DNA of 64,000 nt from Sipunculus nudus (Eukaryota; Annelida; Sipuncula; Golfingiida; Sipunculidae). The number at the start of each line of letters is the position of its first letter. The first letter of the stretch is position 1. Below the pieces are notes generated by a model. That model saw only the letters and a program-made list of their open reading frames with translations. It made no database searches and had not been told where the DNA came from. The DNA lies in NCBI GenBank assembly GCA_026874595.1, contig CM049308.1, forward strand, positions 50,474,624-50,538,623, given 5' to 3'. Made by a program: the position numbers and the translations under genes. Positions 1 through 11,408 of the stretch are shown here, piece by piece.

Positions 1-1562
1 ATGAGCTTGTTTATCTATAAGCTGTTAGTAAACAATGTTGACAATCAAAAATAACATGTAACCAGAGGTGGATTGTTGCATATATACTAGATGTCCTTGC
101 TGAAAGTGTTTGGATTATTTTGGCGGGTGCCCCAGATGTTATAAACATGTGATATAAACAAAACAAACACCCTGTTAGTGGTGGGACTGGCGTTTTCTGG
201 CCTTTAGTTATGAAAGGTTAAAGGAATAAATTCTTAGAGGTCAGTTATCAGTTAAGGCCCCTTTAATCTTAGGGCTGTTTAAGCTTGCGTACCTTCAGGA
301 TTGTGAGTCAATGCACTGTTACGGGATATCTGTACGATGTCATTCAAGACATCACTCTCTGTAGGCTCCATTTGCTTATCTCAAAGTTACTCACAATGTA
401 TGATTATGTGTCAATATAGGTTGGAAATCTGTTCATTAGTAATTTCATGATGAATGGAAAATAAGAGATGCATGGTATCTTTATTTATTTTGGCTGTTGA
501 GGGCCTGGTATCAACCTCCAACTGCTGCTGTGTTGCACATCATCAAAAGTGGACATTTACTGATACAGCCAGAAGATGACACATCAGGGGATAAAATATT
601 CTGTATCAGCTGTCACAATAACATATGCCACAAATCACTACAGTTTTTAAAAGGGAATATGGTTTTTTTAAGGCAGTATGGTATGGTACAGCAGGCCTGC
701 AAAATCCCTCCTTTTTAAAAGATTCACTCTTTTTTCGAGGATTTCCTGAAAATGATGCTTATTACTTTTTTTTTCAGCAACAATCTTTATTTCCCTCTTT
801 TTATCAGTGAAAGAATTTCAATATAAACTATTTCTCTCCTACTTTAACATTCCAGTTGGAACTAGAATTAGACATTGTACAATTTTTTTATGTACGATTG
901 TACAGCATGTGTCACAACATGAAGAAAATGCTCTTATCTTGAATGCAGGGGGATGTGCACCATGTATGTTTCTGACTTTTGGAACAGTATTTACAATTTT
1001 GTTGTATGCAAAGCACATCTTTATTCAGTCTGTGATAAAAAATGGGGAATTGATTCTGTGGTGTGCAGATGCCCGAGCATATGCAAGGATTAACACCCAA
1101 CTCTGATGGGCTATATCTTGACAGGTTTATTCCTAAGATCCCGTCACTACTGCACATGCGTATTACAGAGATAACAAGCACAAACAATATTCTGCTCATG
1201 CATTACCTTACACTACAGATTCTAATTTTACTCTTTTTTCACTCTTTATTTTAAAGAAATCTACTTTTTTTTCTGCGGAGCATTTACTCTTTATTTTACC
1301 TTTGGCAGGCCTGTACAGATTACAATGATGTATCGTTTTCTCTGTTATGCCTGTCAGGCTGTTATATTTCAGTGATGACTTTCAATCTGTAATCTTGTCC
1401 TGTGCTTGTACTCAGGATCTCTAACTTCCCATAATAATATCTTTATGCTGTGTTTTCACTGTTGAACCATATGCGCAGGTTGTTTCACACATTTATACCA
1501 TTATTATGTAATATGATAATTGCTGTATCATCATAGGTTTACAATATTGTACACCAGAGCCA
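1..1562. other. Stretch without a recognisable gene (probably intron)
   Basis: No open frame here resembles a known protein. The first visible phosphatase exon starts in mid-codon, so the gene must have at least one more exon upstream. This stretch is therefore most simply an intron, with the signal-peptide exon left of the window. AT-rich with T runs; no repeat was recognised. Confidence 0.5.
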
Positions 1563-1800
1563 GATAAGAAAATAACTTGTTTGGAACCAACTGCTGGATA
1601 AGAAAATAACTTGTTTGGAATCAGCTGCTGGATAAGAAAATAACTTGTTTGGAACCAACTGCTGGATAAAAAAAATAATTTGTTTGGAACCAGCTGTTGG
1701 ATAAGAAAATAACTTGTTTGGAACCAACTGCTGGATAAGAAAATAACTTGTTTGGAACCAACTGCTGGATAAGAAAATAATTTGTTTGGAACCAGCTTTG
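1563..1800. repeat. 34-bp minisatellite, about 7 copies
   Basis: A 34-bp unit with the core ATAAGAAAATAACTTGTTTGG followed by an AACCAACTGCTGG-like part repeats about seven times with few substitutions. The last copy stops about 45 bases before the acceptor of the FN3 exon at 1847. The minus-strand open frame through it reflects the repeat and is not a gene. Confidence 0.9.
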
Positions 1801-1846
1801 GGATGTGTTATGAGGTTGCTGAACTTAGTCTTTTCCTCTGCTACAG

Positions 1847-2230
1847 GGCTTCCTGCTTTTTCTAGTGCCCCAAACATAACAGCTGTGCGTCTGAACAGTA
1901 TAGACCTAGCATGGCGAGCCTGGACTCCTGGAGTAGATGCTGGAGACCTGTCAACAATAGTCCTGGGCTACCGCCTGCTGTACAGGAAACCTGGAACAGC
2001 ATCTACCTGGGACAGCCTGGCTGAGATGATGCACCAGTCGAACAGACTCACATACAGGTACATCGTGGACGGGCTGCAGCAGGATACCGTGTACCAGTTC
2101 TGTGTACAGATCATATGGTCAACAAACAGTAAACAGCAACTGTCAGTGCCCGGACCAGTCACTGAAGCGAGTACAACATCCCCGTTTATATCAACAACTC
2201 ATCAGACAAGAACTACACAAGCAAGGAAAG
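1847..2230 (+). CDS. Receptor PTP exon: fibronectin type III domain
   Basis: The exon follows a pyrimidine-rich acceptor (CTCTGCTACAG) and ends at AAAG|GTAATA. It encodes one FN3 domain: a P-x-N-I-T-A-V start, the strand B Trp in LAWRAWTPG, strand C in VLGYRLLYRK, and the conserved Tyr/Leu core in VDGLQQDTVYQFCVQ. A Ser/Thr-rich linker follows. It starts with two bases of a split codon (preceding exon not seen) and ends with one base, G. Confidence 0.88.
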
Positions 2231-5200
2231 GTAATAGGTGGGAAATTTGCTCTAAGAGGTTTAATCTAAGAGGCTGGTGCCATGAATTAGTCTCATATTA
2301 AGACAGCATAGTCAAGAACTGGACACTGATGGCCCCACAATCAAACCCCCCCCCCCCCCCTCCTTAATGCCCATCATCAACTGGCATTAAACTGACCTAT
2401 CCTGTTCTATCGGCCATCAAGTCAGTTTGATAGGTTTGTCTCAGCTTAATGCTAAATTCTCACTATTATGGAAAATATTTCATATTTTTGGACAAGCATA
2501 ACACCCTTGCTGGAAGATAAAGCATGCTACATTTAATGACACTGACTTAAAACTTGCCATTGGTAGTACTGTGATAGGAGCTTTTAGCTAAGACAAGCCT
2601 ACTGGCCTGATTTGATGGCTGGTAGAACAGGATGTGCCACTTTCGTGCTGGACGCTGATGGACTGGGCAGGAGGGGGGAGCGGATGGTTGTTTGTGGTGT
2701 CATCAGCGTCCAGTTTTGAACTATAGACAACAGTGATTAAATTTAGATTTTTATCTCAAACCAGAACTGTTTTCATTGCCTTTTTACTCTGCTTTGATAA
2801 AAGATACTCCTGTCTTAACCACCAACTCCATGAAGGAGCAAATTCATTCAGATTTTAAAAATGAAAGATTCCACATAAAGCATGTGGATGTATTGACACA
2901 CCATGATGTGCACATTAACCTGCTGATTAATACATAGTACATGTTATGCAGTTGATATTTCAGAAAGAATTAGAATATTTTTCAGCAACTTGCAGCTGTT
3001 AACGCTGCCTAACTGTAGACATTACAAATATATTCTGTTTATAATGTTACCTGTAATTTGATTGGGGGGGGGGGGGGTTCCTCTAGCCATTGGATAAGGT
3101 AGACTGGTTAAGGAATTTGTATGGTACATAAAATCCTATTTTCAATAAGTCTGTGTTAATGTTATTCTCTTGTTATTAAAAAAAAACTGACTTTCACTGA
3201 AGACCTAATGAAGTTCTGTTACTTGGCTTCTTCCACCAGGCAGCCTGATAGTGCCATAGTTGTCATATAGAATCTCCCCATTGTGGATCTCTAATATATG
3301 TTACCTGCATTGTTAATGAAATTCATTTATAATAAACTTAGTGCTTTATGTATCAACAAAATAAGGCTACATGTATGAAAAAAAATCAGCATGTATTAAC
3401 AAGAACGTTTTATTTTGCTCCTTTTCTGATGTACTTTGACAATTGTTTAATAGTTAATCACATGAGTATGCATGAATTTACTTAACTTTTCTTATGAGCA
3501 GTGCACAGGAACAAGGGCACTCAACAAACAATACAAAGGAGATTAGTGCCAACTCCAAATAATGAAGAAACAACTTCAGGAAGGAGTCCTGCTCAGGCTG
3601 AGGTCTACGTCACTGACCAGCCAGTCCTCCAGACTGTCACAGTGCTTGACAGAAACCAGACTAGTCTCCACCTCATGCTGCCAGAGAGTATCAGGCTCCT
3701 CTGTCCTATCAAGGCTAGTCTCATGCATATTCATTATTCTCAGGGTCTGACATATAAAACAAAATACAGAACTGCATATAAGTAGCAGCCATCAGCTAAC
3801 AGTCTGTTAAGAGTTTTATCTAAAATCTTTTTTACTTCTTTTACTGAAGTTCCTCTTTTTCATGCAGAAGGCCTTCAAAACAGCAACAATTTAACTAGCG
3901 CCAGATCGGCCCTCTGACATTATGGCCAGATCACTGGCTTGCCAGAGTGCCTGGACATCTAGCTCTGAGGATCGCATTATAAGGCCCTATGAGGATGCAA
4001 ATATTTTCATCATTTTTGACGCCTCATTCCTTACAAGTATCTTGTCACGTCAAATAAACCCGCTAGACCTTTTAATAAGTTTCTTATCTCTCAAACGACA
4101 CTTACCATGTGTGTGAAATATTCCGTTATAACCCAATATAATCGTATTTTGTTCTGCATTGTATGGGAGATTTCTGCCTGCTGACTGTATGCGGAGATAC
4201 GGTTATAAAGCGAGTGGCGTGGACTTGCAGGGCGGTTCTAAATTTGGCTTGTGTCACGACTCATTAGGGGGTCCTAACTGAGTCATGTTTGTCACGGCTA
4301 CAATTTAACTGTATGGAATATCACATATCTCTAAAGAGGTAAAAGGTGGCCTTAAAATGAATAGCTGTAGGAAATTGACCTCTGAAGACTTCAAAGTAGT
4401 ATTTAAGTTTTCTTTGTTAGCAGGAGACTTAACTCTAACTTAAGCATTTAATAAATTTTGCACTAATTTTGTCAGCATTTATAAGAGGTATCTTCACTAG
4501 TGTCTGTTTTCTCAACTGATATTTTTACAAGCTCAGATTTTTAATAGTCATAAAAACTTTGATGGAGACATTTTTATTTTAGGTGTCATACGTAAGTGTT
4601 CGTTGGTACTCCTTAGAAGAGCGTGAGGTTGAGGAGGGCCAGGTCAAGACTGTGGGCTGTAGTTATGCAACCCTGACTAATCTCACAGCTGCGACACAAT
4701 ACAGTATCAGCACTACATTACAAGGTGATGAGGTGGCACAGCTTGGTCTTTTTTGGACCCACCAGGTGACTCCACCTGCACCCCCAAGACCAGTTCTGAA
4801 AGAAGTGGCCTTTGGAAATGTGACTGTAATTTTGAAGAAGCTGAAATGGAATGCAGGACCTATAAGCTACTACACTCTAACAGTTAATAAATTATTCAAC
4901 ACCAGCCACACTGGAGGGACACAGAATATGACTTGGAATGACTCTTCAGTAAATGAAACAAAAGAAGCATCACATATATCAGATATTCTGAAAGCAGGAA
5001 ATAGTTCATTTAATTTGAATGCAACCAGTTTAAATATGCCACAGAGTAATGAGTCAGAAAGAAATGATGTTGAAAGGAGAATCATTGGTATTCAAGACAG
5101 AGAGACATCAGATGTGCATATAACTGCAAAACTAATGCCTTCCGGAGTGACAGATAATACTGTATTTACCATTGGTGACAACACAACAGTTGGTGATTAC

Positions 5201-7740
5201 AGGAACACACCTCTACAGAGGGGTCATAAATACACCGTGACTTTCTGTGTTGTGAGTATTCTAAAGCAGCACGTCGAAGAGAACTGCTCATTCTCAGATG
5301 AGATTTACCTGTCTGCTGCACCAGTCACCGTGGCAACTGGACAATATCCTATGCAGGATTCAGCATTTGCTGGAGTGTTCTTTGGCCTCGTAGCACTTGC
5401 TGCTGTTTTTGGAATAGTCGTGTGGAGACAGTGGCAGGTCAAGGAGAAGCAGAGACGCAGGGAAGTCGAAAATGAAGTTCAAAGGTTAACGGGTCTATCA
5501 GAAAACACCCCTCATAGTTACGGTGCCGGGCGACAACTTGAGTTTATCCCAGAGGATGAGGGGTCTGAGACAGATGATCTTGATGGAGTCGTATTAAACT
5601 CCAGATCCACCCCAGTCACCAGCTCATATAACCACTCAGTTTGTGAAAGATCTGGTACACCTCTCACACTGAGCTGTCCCCTCAAAGTAGGAGAGCTGGA
5701 AGGTCACCTTAAGGAAACAGGAGGATCCAATGTATCTGCGGAATACCTGAGGCTTCCTAACAATCCCACGGCATCAGTGTCTCAGGCAAAACTCCCAATA
5801 AACATCCCACTGAACAGAGACCTGGAGAGTTTACCTTATGATCACAACCGGGTGAAACTGCAGGTCACACCGGAACAGATGTCAGACTATATCAACGCTA
5901 GTAAGATACACCTGAAGCATCTCAATAAAAAATACATTGTGACACAGTACCCGTTATCACATACAGCCAGTGACCTGTGGCAGATGGTGTGGGAGCAAGG
6001 GGTCAATTACATCATTATACTTGGAGATGATGACATGCAGGGGGAGGAGCTGGACCCGTTTTGGCCTGAAGAAAAAGGCCAGGAAGCCTACAGAGATGTA
6101 TCCATCACAGCATTAACTTATACCTCATATGCTGACTTCAGGATAAAGAGTCTGGCACTGGACTGTCTGGGCAGCAATCATTCCAGGGTAGTTCTTATAC
6201 TGCAGTTTCAAGACTGGTCAGAGGATGATGTTCCACTGCATACTGTTCCTCTCCAGTACTTTATTGAACAGCTACAGACTCACGTGAAGAAGGATGGTGA
6301 GGTCCTGGTGATGTGCCCGGATGGAGGAGGAAGATCTGGAATGTTCCTGGCCATCTACAGTCTTCTTGATGCTGATACAGAGGTTGACATACTGCGCTGT
6401 GCTGCATCCCTAAGACAATCAAGATACAGCCTAATCTCCTCACTGTTACAGTATGAGTTCATCTACAAGTTCTTGTACAAGCATTATCAGAGGCTGGGTA
6501 AGAAGTACTTGGTGGCTGAGCTGAGCAAGGCGCTAGTTTCCCATCCCATCAAGATGGGGATGCTTGCTGAATTCAGAGCACTGAGCCAGGATGAAGAATC
6601 GGATGAGGGACACTACCAGCGGGGCAGCTTCTGTAGCCTGAATGGCAGCAGAGACACTTCATCCAGGAGATACGTGGACCTGTCAATCAGCGGGTCACTT
6701 TATGATGACAATCATGGGGCTGCTCAGCTGCTGATCTGCTCATTGAGCAGCTACAGAACTCACAGTCGCTTCCTTCTGATGAGGACCCCCATTGATACTC
6801 AGCGACCAGACATGTTTGCCATTCTTATGAAAGAACAAATCCCTGTCATCATTCAGTTTGGCCCTCAGGGGACAGACCAGTTGTGCTTGCCAAAACTGGG
6901 AGAATCTCTGAGCTTGGACGAGTTCAGTGTGGAATGTATGAAAGAGCTGAATCATGGGAGCCATATACAGCGCCACTTAGTGTTAGAAGATACAACTCGG
7001 CCTGAAGGAGAGGGGATCGATTTATTCACATACAAGTTTACAGCATGGCCACCTGAGCGCCCTGGTCCTTCTGTCAAGGCCACAGTGCAATATCTAAACT
7101 TCATTATGGCTGCTACTAAACAACAGACTAAACCTGTATTGGTTTTATGTCAAGCGCGGAACAGAAATGCTGGTTTGTTTTGTCTGCTGTGGACTTTACT
7201 GGAGATGGTGGAGCAAGACGAGGCTGCCAGTCCGTACAAAGCTGCCAGATATATCCAAGATATTGTGCCAAACTTCAAGGTGGATCTGGTAAGATGTACA
7301 GTAAATTACAGCAAATACATGTAGTAGAGAAACATCACTATGTCAAGTAGTAATACCTGCCAGTGAAAAATATATGTATATGTGACTGTTCAGCTAAAAT
7401 TGATGTCTTTAAGCTGGTTGTAACACTTGCTGCTTCAAAGGAAAGCACTGATACAAATTCCTATTGATTCTTGCCAAGGCAAGTAAATTACTAAAGTAAG
7501 TATACAATTGCTTAAGAGGAATGAAATTTCTCACAGTTGTAGTTTCTGAATTGCTGTAGTAATGTAATTAAATATGAAAGTTTGCGGTTGCAAAGCTGAT
7601 CAAGTTTTTCAATGTTTCAGGATGGATACAAATTTTGTTACCAAGTGCTCAAGACATACTGCCAAAAAGTTGATGATAATGGTGATGATGCCAGTGCTCT
7701 GGATGAATCAAACATCACAGTGGTGAACCACCTGGTGTGA
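1847..7740 (+). CDS. Receptor-type tyrosine phosphatase gene, 5' end outside window (spliced span)
   Basis: Spliced coding parts are 1847-2230, 3502-3713, 4583-7288 and 7621-7740, giving about 1139 visible residues. Domain order is FN3, FN3, a third FN3-like region rich in N-glycosylation sites, one membrane span (about 5362-5430), a basic juxtamembrane segment, PTP domain D1 (about 5813-6490) and PTP domain D2 (about 6700-7680). Junction phases agree at every step: G|TG (Val), phase 0, phase 0. Family members are plasma-membrane receptors that dephosphorylate phosphotyrosine, or in inactive forms scaffold and bind substrates. D1 keeps CX5R, but several catalytic loops are altered; D2 has lost the Arg. 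The N-terminus with signal peptide is missing. Assignment to a receptor PTP is secure; the vertebrate subtype is not clear. Confidence 0.9.
2231..3501 (+). other. Receptor PTP intron
   Basis: Intron between the first two visible exons (GT...AG). It contains a poly-C tract near 2347-2360 and a poly-G tract near 3064-3077. No gene or mobile element was recognised in it. Confidence 0.75.
3502..3713 (+). CDS. Receptor PTP exon: linker and first half of an FN3 domain
   Basis: The acceptor TTATGAGCAG is followed by TG, which completes a Val codon with the G left by the preceding exon. The exon gives a hydrophilic linker and then strands A and B of an FN3 domain (VLQTVTVLDRNQTSLHLMLP). The only phase-correct and domain-correct end I find is ATCAAG|GCTAGT, a GC donor. 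This joins directly to the strand C sequence VSYVSVRWYS of the next exon. A GT donor a little downstream (CAGG|GTCTGA) would be out of phase. The 3' boundary is therefore an inference. Confidence 0.65.
3714..4582 (+). other. Receptor PTP intron with a non-canonical GC donor
   Basis: Intron deduced from the domain continuity of the flanking exons; it ends in ATTTTAG. A good pyrimidine tract and CAG occur near 3866, but every frame after it closes before a usable donor, so I do not call an exon there. Confidence 0.55.
4583..7288 (+). CDS. Receptor PTP large exon: FN3 remainder, membrane span, D1 and most of D2
   Basis: A 2706-nt open exon of 902 codons, acceptor TTTTAG, donor CTG|GTAAGA. It finishes the second FN3 domain, then has a further FN3-like region carrying a cluster of N-x-S/T sites (4898-5060). 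The hydrophobic span GVFFGLVALAAVFGIVVW is followed by basic residues. D1: LPYDHNRV and DYINAS are recognisable. The usual NRY reads NRD, the WPD loop reads WSEDDVP (6215-6235), the P-loop reads MCPDGGGRSG (6311-6340), and the usual Q-loop Gln is Ser. D2: the WPD equivalent reads WPPERPGPS, and the P-loop reads CQARNRNAG (from 7148) with Asn in place of the catalytic Arg. D2 is therefore inactive by sequence and D1 is doubtful. Receptor PTP genes usually split this region among many exons. Confidence 0.93.
7621..7740 (+). CDS. Receptor PTP last coding exon: end of D2
   Basis: After an acceptor AATGTTTCAG, 39 codons and TGA (7738-7740). The join at phase 0 gives KVDL-DGYKFCYQVLKTYC, the last helix of a PTP domain, where family members have a QYQFCY-type motif. 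An acidic tail follows. Reading through the preceding donor instead gives a stop at 7322-7324, so this exon restores the conserved end of the domain. Confidence 0.9.
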   Translation, partial: DGYKFCYQVLKTYCQKVDDNGDDASALDESNITVVNHLV

Positions 7741-8443
7741 ACGTAACGGCTGCTTAGACATACGGGTATCCTGTTCAGGAACAAATGACATTTTACTGAG
7801 AACTTTGGCTTCAAACATACTGGAGGGAGAATGATGTTTACATCAGGGCCCCCAAGCCTGGAAATCATTTCACGTGATCATGAAATTCATGAAATTCATT
7901 GTATCTCTTGATGCCTTGAGATACCTTGCTAGTGATCTTAAACACCTGAATTCTTAACCACTAGGGCTGAAATTTTTTACTTGTTCTCAATATATAAGCA
8001 TTACCCTACTCAGATATGATTATTCATTACCATGGCAACACTGTCAAAATATAATGTGACATCTCTTTACCAACGAAAATAATGTATAATCTTCACTTGG
8101 TGAAGGCTTCACTTTATCTCAACAAAGAATATCTCAAGTGGAAATCTAATCCAAAATGATCCAGTATTTTGTAATTAAATGTAATGGTTTCTTTGTGGCA
8201 TCAGAAAAAGTGTCATGACAACCCTTTGTTAACTTGAACAATTCAAGTTCAATACCCTACATTCATGAATGAACCATTGCTGGTACACACTGCAATATGC
8301 ATGTGCACATAGAGTCCAATGTTCAAGGTGGGGTAGATGGGTCAGCATTTATCATGCAGTCAAAAGATTTTCTTATTTGTGAGTTTTCCTGACAATGCAC
8401 TGATTTGGAGCTAGACATTTTAATATTAACAGTGTTAAATAAA
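7741..8443 (+). other. Probable 3' UTR of the receptor PTP with poly(A) signal
   Basis: No coding signal. An AATAAA hexamer lies at 8438-8443, the first good candidate for the transcript end. The exact cleavage site cannot be read from sequence. Confidence 0.5.
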
Positions 8444-10658
8444 GGAAGGAAATCCTGCATGGATTGTAAATTTATTCTATTCCAAAAGTGGTGTAAGATG
8501 ATTCAGGTTGAGTATTAAATGTAATTGTACATATATTATTGATAGGCAAGTTATGGGTTTCCAAGTTTAAATTTAGACCTCGCTCCTTCATGTCATTTTG
8601 CTTAAAGTGCCAAAGAGCAGGGCAAGTCTTGTAAATCATTAAACATAATTTCAAATTGCTTTCACCCAGCATTCAGTAATGGCTGAGAAATTTATAGCGT
8701 CTCTTCTCATGTTCTATTGGGTGAATGCAATGTTTCAGTTTTCCAGTACTTATACATGTTTAAGATCTTTCCTATGTGCTTAACGAGCTCAATCAACATG
8801 GATCCATTGCCAAGCTGTGTCCCCTTGTATGTTTTACAAGTACTGGCAAAGCAAGCATTATTTTAATTCCAATATAAAACATATGTTGAAACCTTATTTT
8901 ATGTTTTACAAATACTGGCAAAGTAAGCATTATTCTAATTCCAATATGAAACTTTTGATGAAACACTGATCATGTCCAATTACCACAACCGAGTCAGAGG
9001 GCTTCAAGATATTCATGTCATAATTTTATGAAAGGCCACCAGGTGGCGCCATGACAAAAAACCAAAGTGAAGGATTGTAGGATAAAACTACTATGTTATT
9101 CGCACAATTAGCCAGAGGTTGTTTCTGCCCAAAACAACCATTTCCTGTGAGGCACTGTAGGATTTCAGGGAGTACTTGTCTCAACCATCAAATTGAAATT
9201 TACTTTTCAAGGAATCATTTCACATGTGCATGCTTACAAAATGTTACTTATTCTGTGAAGTCCTTACCACAAAAGCACCCATGTTTGTGATTATCCTTGA
9301 AACAATTGTTATAAAATATACTTAAAGACAACATTACTCTTGTCACTATAGTTATACTTGTGCCATCTGTATATTCAGAACCTGCGGAGCATCATGGGGT
9401 TCAGATTGTGACACCTACAAACCCTAACAACAGGGTTGAACTGTTGTGAGTCTGGTTCTGTGCAGTGTCTTGGTCAACCATTATAATTATTATAAATTTC
9501 ATTTCCTGTGTGAAAAAGTTAAAAAAAAAATTCTGAAGAAAAGGTTTGGCAAATTTTCTTAAAATATATATCTTGATTACAGGGGCAAATCATGATTCAC
9601 ATATTTTTCTAATGGAATGCGAGATGAATCAACATTCCTCTTTTTTATGAAGGTACAAAAATGAAAACAATCATGTTAAAAATGTAAAATGAACAAAATG
9701 TCACTGGCCCCAACATCACCTAATTTTACTTAAATTAAAAGCAATTTTTTTTTGTTTCCCAAGGTTTATTACTATACATAACTGCTTTTGCAATGTCATT
9801 CATTCAAATTTCTCAGTAATGCCTACATGGATTATTCCGAATTTTTCACTCATCAATTGATCTTGAAAAGCTTTATCTATGTAACAAGACTTGTAATGTA
9901 CCAGGCAATCTGGCTGTTAAAGAATTGTTCACTGGTATTCAGATATTTGAGGTGCAGCTGCAGTAGTTGCCATGAAATATTTGTTGTGTTAAATATAGGA
10001 CTCTGCAGAAGCCAGGATATCTTCTGAACTAACTTGTAATGCTACCAGCAATCATTTTTTAACAGGACTTTTTTACCGTTTTGTTCTGTGGATTGGCATC
10101 ATGGATTGATCTTAGTTTAGTGCATCCACTTACTTTGGTCTGCTTTCTGCAAAGAACTGAGTGGCTTACCACCGGGTAAGTAAATGTAGAATTTTATAAA
10201 GTTGGGTCTTGGCAACATCAGATACCAGATACTTCTATTATGTGTGTTCTTAACAATATTTATTATTTTACTCTAATTGCATCAGGAACTGGATTTGACT
10301 ATTCTGTAGTTTTGCTCAAGATTTGTCCATTAATATTTAGTTAAAACATTCACTGCTTGACCTTGTGATAACACAAGATGGGATACAGAAGCTTGGCTTA
10401 ATAAGTCAACACAAAAGATAAGCATTACCGGAAAGTTTATTGCCAATCTGACATGAAGATAACTAGAAAAGTCTGCAAGAGATCTTGTATCATAACAGGT
10501 CCCCTGGTCATATCATTAAAATGTTCCCAGCACAGAAAGGCTGCAGTCTCAGAATGTTCAGAGTAACAAAGATAGTGTATCGTGAAGACGGACTACGCTC
10601 ACAAAAACCTTAAGAGGAAGACATGCATAGCACAAAACATATGGACAGCCTTTACAGA
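8444..10658. other. Intergenic stretch between convergent genes
   Basis: No conserved frame seen. A 72-bp unit is duplicated in tandem at about 8831-8974 (core GTTTTACAA.TACTGGCAAAG). An isolated GGTGGCGCCA core, shared with repeat families described below, occurs near 9042. Otherwise unremarkable AT-rich sequence. Confidence 0.5.
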
Positions 10659-11408
10659 TTTATTTTACAGATTCACTAAATGCTTTGTACATTCAAGAAT
10701 AAATTTTAATGCTCATCATACAAATTTCTGCTGAGATTAGCGTACCTGCTTGAAAGAAAGTTGCATGGAACATATTTATTGAAACTAAAGTGTATTTTAC
10801 AAGATCTCACATTATTCAGCTGCCATGACAACAGAACACAGAGTATGAGGTTCCCTGTCTCCAAATCATTTAGGAACTGCATTTAGGTTTAAGTATGTTA
10901 ATAACAGTTCCCTGTTAGTGAGATTCTTCTGATCAATCAGTTAAGTTGGTACAGGCCTTGGGCCAATATCAAAAACAAAATAAATAATCTCCCTGATGCA
11001 CAGGTATCTGTTATGGTACCCAGATACATAGTACAAGCACACTAGGTATGCATCTCGTTTCTCTACTCAGGAAACAATATATAATAAATACACTCAAGTC
11101 AATAAAACCATCACCTTGATTTCTAAAGAACAATAAAAGAATTGTATAGTATGGCAGAATTATCAAACGGTTGCTGTGACTCCAACAAACAGGACACAAC
11201 TTTCATTGTAATCCAGATCCCTTAATGAGTAACAACAGTTGACAAGATAATGTCATAATAAGAATGTCTATCAATAGTGGGTCCCTTGATCATTTGTATA
11301 TCTATACATAGACCTGTCTATATGTATTTTTATATACAAATTGGACCATCTACAGCACCTACAGCTAAATCTCAGGAAAATTTATATTTTTTAAACCTAA
11401 TATTAAAG
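10659..11408 (-). other. Probable 3' UTR of the universal stress protein gene
   Basis: On the minus strand an AATAAA hexamer occurs at 10659-10664, about 750 bases beyond the stop codon at 11409-11411. No conserved frame lies between. Other candidate hexamers lie nearby (around 10775), so the end is approximate. Confidence 0.4.

Noticed and set aside
1539-1877. Minus-strand frame over the 34-bp repeat
   Set aside because: Product of the minisatellite; it overlaps the start of a real FN3 exon on the other strand.
3867-4116. Possible extra exon after a good pyrimidine tract and CAG at 3866
   Set aside because: All three frames close before a plausible donor, and the two neighbouring exons already complete an FN3 domain without it.
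7289-7350. Read-through end of the large phosphatase exon to a stop at 7322
   Set aside because: The CTG|GTAAGA donor and the following exon restore the conserved last helix of the PTP domain, so the read-through residues are intronic.
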